From Archilochus colubris (lineage: Eukaryota > Chordata > Aves > Apodiformes > Trochilidae): DNA of 64,000 bases. The notes beneath the pieces are model-generated. The model was not told where the DNA came from. It ran no database searches and saw only the letters and a program-made list of their open reading frames with translations. The translations under genes were made by a program, and so were the position numbers. The DNA is taken from the NCBI GenBank assembly GCA_023079485.1, contig CM041084.1, positions 68,419,709 to 68,483,708 of the forward strand, in the 5' to 3' direction. This document shows, one piece after another, positions 59,001 to 64,000 of this stretch (position 1 is the stretch's first letter; each line of letters begins with the position of its first letter).

Positions 59001-61789
59001 CTGGTTTCATCACAGTCTTACTGCCTCAGTGGAGGGATTTTGCTTGTGAGGGTGTTTATGTTACAGAGAACAAAATCACTCAACCACTCCAAAGCTGGGA
59101 TCATTTGAACAATCAATTTTACATTGGCAAAATTAGCCAAATGCAGAGATAGCTTATGTGAGATGTTGAATTTCTAGCTGGTAGCTGACCAAAGAATTCT
59201 TTAAAACAGTCAGTTTATTAATCCTGCTAAATCCCCTTGCCCATTATTCTATTAAGACCAACATCAGATTAATATCTTACTGTGTTTTGGCTCAACTGGC
59301 AAAGTTCTTTCAGCCAACACAATATTTTCAGTTAGTGTGAAAGTTTTAGCCTACTTTAGAGGCAAAGAAAAGTTTTATTTCTTTTCTTTTTTTACTCAAT
59401 AACAATAAGCCTGATTTTATTGAACTAGAAAGATTTACTCATAACACATGCATGAGGTAATATTTAAATAAGCCTGTTCAGTATAATGCTAGGCATGTTA
59501 CTTTGGTCCTGGGAAAACAAGGTGCTGCTTTCAATTATAACTTTAATGTACCTGAGCATGAGTTCTCCCATTAAAGTCAATGGGATTATGCAGACGCTTA
59601 GGGTTAAAAGTGCTTTGCTGAAGAAAGATGATGGGACAAGAAATAAACACTACAGGTTCCTCCCATATGCTTCAGCTGAGCCCTGTATAAGAACTGGGGT
59701 AGAATATACCTGACTCATTTACAGAATGAAAATTAATTCAAAACATACTCCAGCTTTGAATAGAGATGTATTTTACAAAACCTGCTGGCATTAATCTGCA
59801 TGAAATACTGCCTCAGCTAATAAGAACACCCGGGCTTTATTTATATATTGAGCCATTTGATAGATATAAATGAAGAAAGACGTAAATAGAAGCCAACATA
59901 TTTTTGAATAAAAGCCCAGAGGTTCTCTCAGAGTTCAATGATCTTTGTGTCTAGATTATAAAGAATTCAGAGAAGCTTCATGTGACTTGCCAACTACTGA
60001 ATAGAGCTCCAAAACATCTGTAGTATTAAACAACTTCAAGCCTCCTTTTTGTGTTTGTTTTCATCCAGCACTGATTTATAGAAATCTATCAGCTTCAACA
60101 TTGGTCATTTTTAAAATGAAATATGCTGGGAGAAGGAGGTTTTAAAATTTGTTGGGACACCACTACCAAACTGCAGCTGGAATCAGAGGTATTTTAACAG
60201 TGGATTTAGATTTATTTAGGAGATTACAAAGAAAAGTTAAGCGCAGTACATTGGTTATTTTAACAATTGAAAAATTAATTTCCAGCACTTTGCAAGGAAC
60301 CATTGGACTCACAGGTAATATAATGTTTTCAGGGTAATTCAAAGAGACAAAGATGCTTTTGAGGAACTGATAAAGGACAGATGTCTTGGACTAGATCCCC
60401 ACTGGTAACATTTTCCTTACAGTAGAGTTGCAGCCCATTAATTCTTACTGTCCAAATATAGGTAGCATTAGTTTAAATTAGAAGTTTTATAACTGATTTA
60501 GCTGAGCTACTGAAATCCTTTGTATCCACAATCTTATCTCATTTTTAGAGATCCTCTTTGGATTGGTTTATACCTGTCATGATTAACATATACCAAACAC
60601 ATTTTACTTGATGAAAACTCTCTCCTTTTAATTTTGTATCAGCTCAAACTAGTTTAAATTTACTCTCTGAGACTGGCTCTCATGCACGGCAGTTTTCTGA
60701 TATGATGAAAGGTGTGATTTAGTTCAAACTGCATAACCGTTCTTTATGGACACTTTATCACTGTAATCCCTCGTTTATACATGTACAGCTGCAAGCTACA
60801 TGAGCTGCACAGCTATGACCAACCTTCAAGTGGTATCAACTCCCCAGAGCTGAAACTAAACAGGTCAGTGCCTGTGACTAGGCAATCCTTTAGTTAAAGG
60901 GCTGCAGCTTTTCCTTGTGTCATAGCTCTATGTTAGAAACTGGATCTAAAACATGATTAAACTGGAAGGTCCTGGACAATTTTACTTGTTTAATCAAGGT
61001 TTTAAAACCAGGCCTTATATTTCCATTTGTTTTTCATCTGGGGGTTTCCCTGCCAGAGATTTGTTGACCAGTGGTGGCTTGCAGAGTATTTGCTGGTGGC
61101 TTAGAGACAGCTATTTTGTTACAGGACAGTGCCTCTCATCCTTTGTGGTGGAGAGAATACAAACAGATGGGAAAAGGAAGATGCAGGGAAGATTGAAGTC
61201 AGCAGTATGATTCATTCTTTTTTGAAAGGAATAAAATGCTTTTAACATTAAAAGTGCCAAAACAAAGAAATGTTTCCAGCCCCTGCCACATCTCCTTTGA
61301 CACATGGTCTCTTAGTGCAAGTAAAGCTAGATGTTTGCCTGTCCATTCATGAAGGGAGAACAGAGTTGCTCACTGGAGAGGAAAAGTAGTACTAGCAAAG
61401 CTGTGGAGAAAGTGTACTTTGATCCTAGGTGACTTAGCAGGCAAAGCAGTAATTCAGAGGGTGCAGATATTGGGGAGCAATGTAAATATTATCAAGTCAG
61501 GGTAATCACCAATGAAATAGCTGCAAGAACAGGGGTAACTTCTGCAGCCACCATGGGAAGCTCCACTAAGTAACTATGAAAGGCAGAATTAAGTCTTAAA
61601 AGTGGACACCAAGTTCAACTCCTGATATCATGCATTAAATCCTGTTTTCACACATGAGAAAGAAGTTCCCTCACTTTTGTGCTATCCTTTTTCCCTTCTG
61701 AGGCAGAAATAGTGATTTCTGCAACGATTCACAAGTAATTCCATGTTTTGGGAGGTCTGGGAACTGTGGCACCTGAATACATTAATATG
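56046..61789. other. Intergenic DNA downstream of FOXF2
   Basis: CpG-rich patches at 56690-57010 and 57340-57440 sit within 1.4 kb of the FOXF2 end; the rest is AT-rich. Open frames in the GC-rich part look random. No gene or transposon recognised. Confidence 0.5.
57031..57087. repeat. Alternating TG/TA/CA tract
   Basis: A continuous purine-pyrimidine alternation: GTGTGTG, then TATATATA, then ACACATGCATGCATACACA. Prone to slippage and to Z-DNA or cruciform structures. Confidence 0.85.
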
Positions 61790-62374
61790 TACTGGCTTGT
61801 ATCAGGAATAGTGTGGCCAGCAGGACTAGGGATGTAATTCACCCCCTATACTCAGCACTCACATCGAGTACTGTGCACAATTCTGGGCACCCTCAATTCA
61901 AGAATATTGGGTGCTGGAGAGGGTTCCAGAGGAGAGCAATGTGGCTGCTGAAGGGACTAGGGGGAAACTCTTATAGGGAGAGGCAAAGGGAGCTGGAGTT
62001 GTTTATCTTGGACGAGAGGAGACTCAGGGGGGACCTTATGACTCTCTACAACTATCTGAAGAGAAGCTGTAGTCAGGTGGGGGTCGGGCTTTTCTCCCAG
62101 GCAGTGAGTCACAGGGCAAGAGGGCATGGCCTGAAGCTGCAGCAGGGAAGGCTTAGGTTGGATGTCAGGAAGCACTTCCTCAGAGGCAGTGATCAGACAT
62201 TGAAATGGACTGCTCAGGGAAGTGGTGGAGTCATCATCCCTGGAGGTGTTTAAGGAAAGTCTGGATGTAGCACTTAGTGCCACAGTCTAGCAGATGTAAT
62301 AGTGTTAGGTCATAGGCTGGGCTTGATGCTCACAGAGGTCTTTTCCAACCTCAATAATTCTGTGATTCTGTGTG
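61790..62374 (+). mobile_element. CR1 LINE, 3' fragment with ORF2 tail
   Basis: 585 bp matching the CR1 3' end as I know it. It opens ggcttgtatcaggaatagtg and includes cgagtactgtgcacaattct and gacgagaggagactcagggg, then the 3' UTR with ggtcttttccaacctcaata and the terminal attctgtgattctgtg. An open frame (61813-62253) preserves the reverse-transcriptase C-terminal tail, RLRGDLMTLYNYLK and VGVGLFSQAVSHRARGHGLKL, with shifts and substitutions. It is a dead, 5'-truncated copy, not a gene. Confidence 0.93.
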
Positions 62375-64000
62375 ATTTGTAATATAATGGTTTTGCTTAG
62401 TCCAAGGCAACAAGGAGAAATGGAAAGGGAACAAGCAACAGTTCAAGATAAGCAGACTCCAATAAACAACAGACGTTTGTCCCAGGACAGCAGAGGAGCA
62501 TGGAGTAAGAGGAATCTGGTTTGACTCACCAATGAAAGCATCCAAAGTAGTATGAACAAGAAGAATCAAGGCTCAGGACTCAGCCAAATGACTCAGCAAG
62601 CTCAGGGGTACTGTCAAGGAAGCAGAAGGAGCTGTTTAGGGGAACCTACCTGAGACATAGGCATGTGCATGTGTGAGGCAGCCCAGATTTTCTCAAGCTC
62701 CTGCCAGTGGAGCTCCAGGAAATGTGGAGAGATGGGCAGAGAGTTTTTCAAATATCTTTTCTTTCTAAAAGCATTGTTTCTTCTAGGAAAACCAACCATT
62801 TTGATTGAAGACTAATTTATCTCTGGGTGCTTGCAAGTGCAGGTTTCCCAAAAGCTGCAGCAGTGCTGCCTGATGTCAGTGTGTTTGTGATGGCAACAGT
62901 GAATATTGAGGAAGGTGATGACAGCAGCAAGACCCTAATCTGCCAACAGAGTGCAGAGTGGTATTTCCCCAGTATACTTTAGCCCTAGACCTCAGATATT
63001 TCCAGCCTTCTTTTGCTGTCCTCTCTCACCTTTCCAGGCCTGTTGATTACTCCAGACTATTTCTCTGCCAAGGGAGTTTTCTTCCAGCCTCAGGACACCG
63101 GCCTTGCTCCCATACTACATCACATACCCATGAGGGCAAGGAATGGCCATAAATGGTTCATACATTGCTGTTTCTGTTCTAATATAACACAAGATATGCA
63201 GATATCGAAAAATCCTTGACATTTCCTCTGTATTTTCCCACCAATTTCCTCCTTACTGTTACAGGCTGACTGCTTACACTGCAGCCCTGCTATATTACCA
63301 GGTCCCTCAGCAAAAGAAAATATACCCACATGCACTTCTTTCCCAAATCCAGAGAGAACTATGATTCCTTAACTTTTTCTTTTACTGTAACCAGATGATT
63401 CTCTCCTCCTAAATTCCTGCTCCTTGGAAGAAACACTGGAACTCTCCAACTCATTTTCTAAAGGAAGAGGTTAAAAGAGAAGATAGTCAAAATAAATGAG
63501 GGCAAACTCAAAGTAAATCAGCAGATCAGGTCCACAAGAGGCATAAGGGAAGAGCAAAAGAACAAAACTGGTATTTAGCCCTGCAGGGGTGGGCAAGGTC
63601 TTCTATGAGACAGTATTGTATTTGATTAGCTCCTTGTTGGTTCCATTCTTCAGCCTTAGAGAGAAAAGTGGCCAAAAGGCCATGCTTTCATTGAGTATAA
63701 AAGGATTTGAAGAAAGCAGCAGACATTTGTCCATTCCAGGAGTTTTCTATCTTCCTTTTCATCCACCACTGCCCATCACCTGGGGGCTGGCTGCCTCCCC
63801 AGGGATGGCTCAAAGAGCCGTACAGAAAGGCATAAGGTGTCTGCGCAGTTCCCACCTGCCCATAGCTGGTTCTGGATCTAAGCACCGCAGGGAACCACAG
63901 TCCAAAGGCGAAAACCAGAAAAAACAGTATTCATATGGAACAGACCATCCCATTCAGGGCCACCTCAGGACATATTTATTAACCAGGGGCATGCACCACA
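62375..64000. other. Intergenic DNA to the right edge
   Basis: AT-rich with short random open frames; no gene or transposon recognised. Confidence 0.5.

Noticed and set aside
61813..62253. 146-residue open frame as a host gene
   Set aside because: It lies inside a CR1 3' fragment and matches the CR1 reverse-transcriptase tail.
1..64000. CRISPR arrays, bacterial operons, tRNA or rRNA genes
   Set aside because: None seen; the window is vertebrate nuclear DNA and no cloverleaf or spaced-repeat pattern was found.

Overview
This is a window of vertebrate genomic DNA, almost certainly from a bird. It holds two intron-poor forkhead genes, FOXQ1 and FOXF2, in the same orientation and about 42 kb apart. 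This is the conserved FOXQ1-FOXF2(-FOXC1) cluster; FOXC1 would lie beyond the right edge. The interspersed repeats are avian: two 5'-truncated CR1 LINEs and a solo LTR of the abundant neoavian ERVL-like family opening TGTCCTGGTTTTGG. A songbird or close relative is the best guess, but the species cannot be fixed from this window.

Layout: 1-5600 is AT-rich intergenic DNA with no gene. 5850-8850 is FOXQ1: TATA-like box, GC-rich leader, a single-exon CDS at 6620-7843, and a 3' UTR with two AATAAA signals. 8850-28523 is intergenic and holds a CpG-rich patch with TATA-like elements (10.55-11.23 kb), a solo LTR (16775-17318) and a CR1 fragment (21325-21410). 28524-34800 is a young class II (betaretrovirus-like) endogenous retrovirus on the minus strand. 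34801-41900 is AT-rich intergenic DNA containing a 72-bp direct repeat. 41900-50111 is a long GC/CpG-rich flank of FOXF2 with several promoter-like motifs. FOXF2 exon 1 CDS is 50112-51120, its intron 51121-55077, and exon 2 CDS 55078-55244, with the 3' UTR reaching about 56045. 56050-64000 is intergenic with a CpG-rich patch, a TA/CA tract and a 585-bp CR1 tail (61790-62374).

The provirus is the standout. Its LTRs (28530-28844 and 34478-34794) differ by 3 substitutions and 2 one-base indels. They are flanked by a perfect 6-bp duplication (tatatt) and begin and end with TG...CA. Between them lie gag, dUTPase-protease and pol in three successive -1 frames, each junction carrying a canonical slippery heptamer. 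The primer-binding site matches tRNA-Ala as I recall it. Protease and pol are open throughout; gag has one in-frame TGA just after the major homology region. There is no env: 254 bp of mostly A/T homopolymer separates pol from the 3' LTR.

The two host genes encode nuclear DNA-binding transcription factors used in epithelial (FOXQ1) and mesenchymal (FOXF2) development. The intergenic DNA is the likely home of their enhancers, so a recent LTR insertion there deserves attention. No RNA gene, CRISPR array or other protein-coding gene could be supported.
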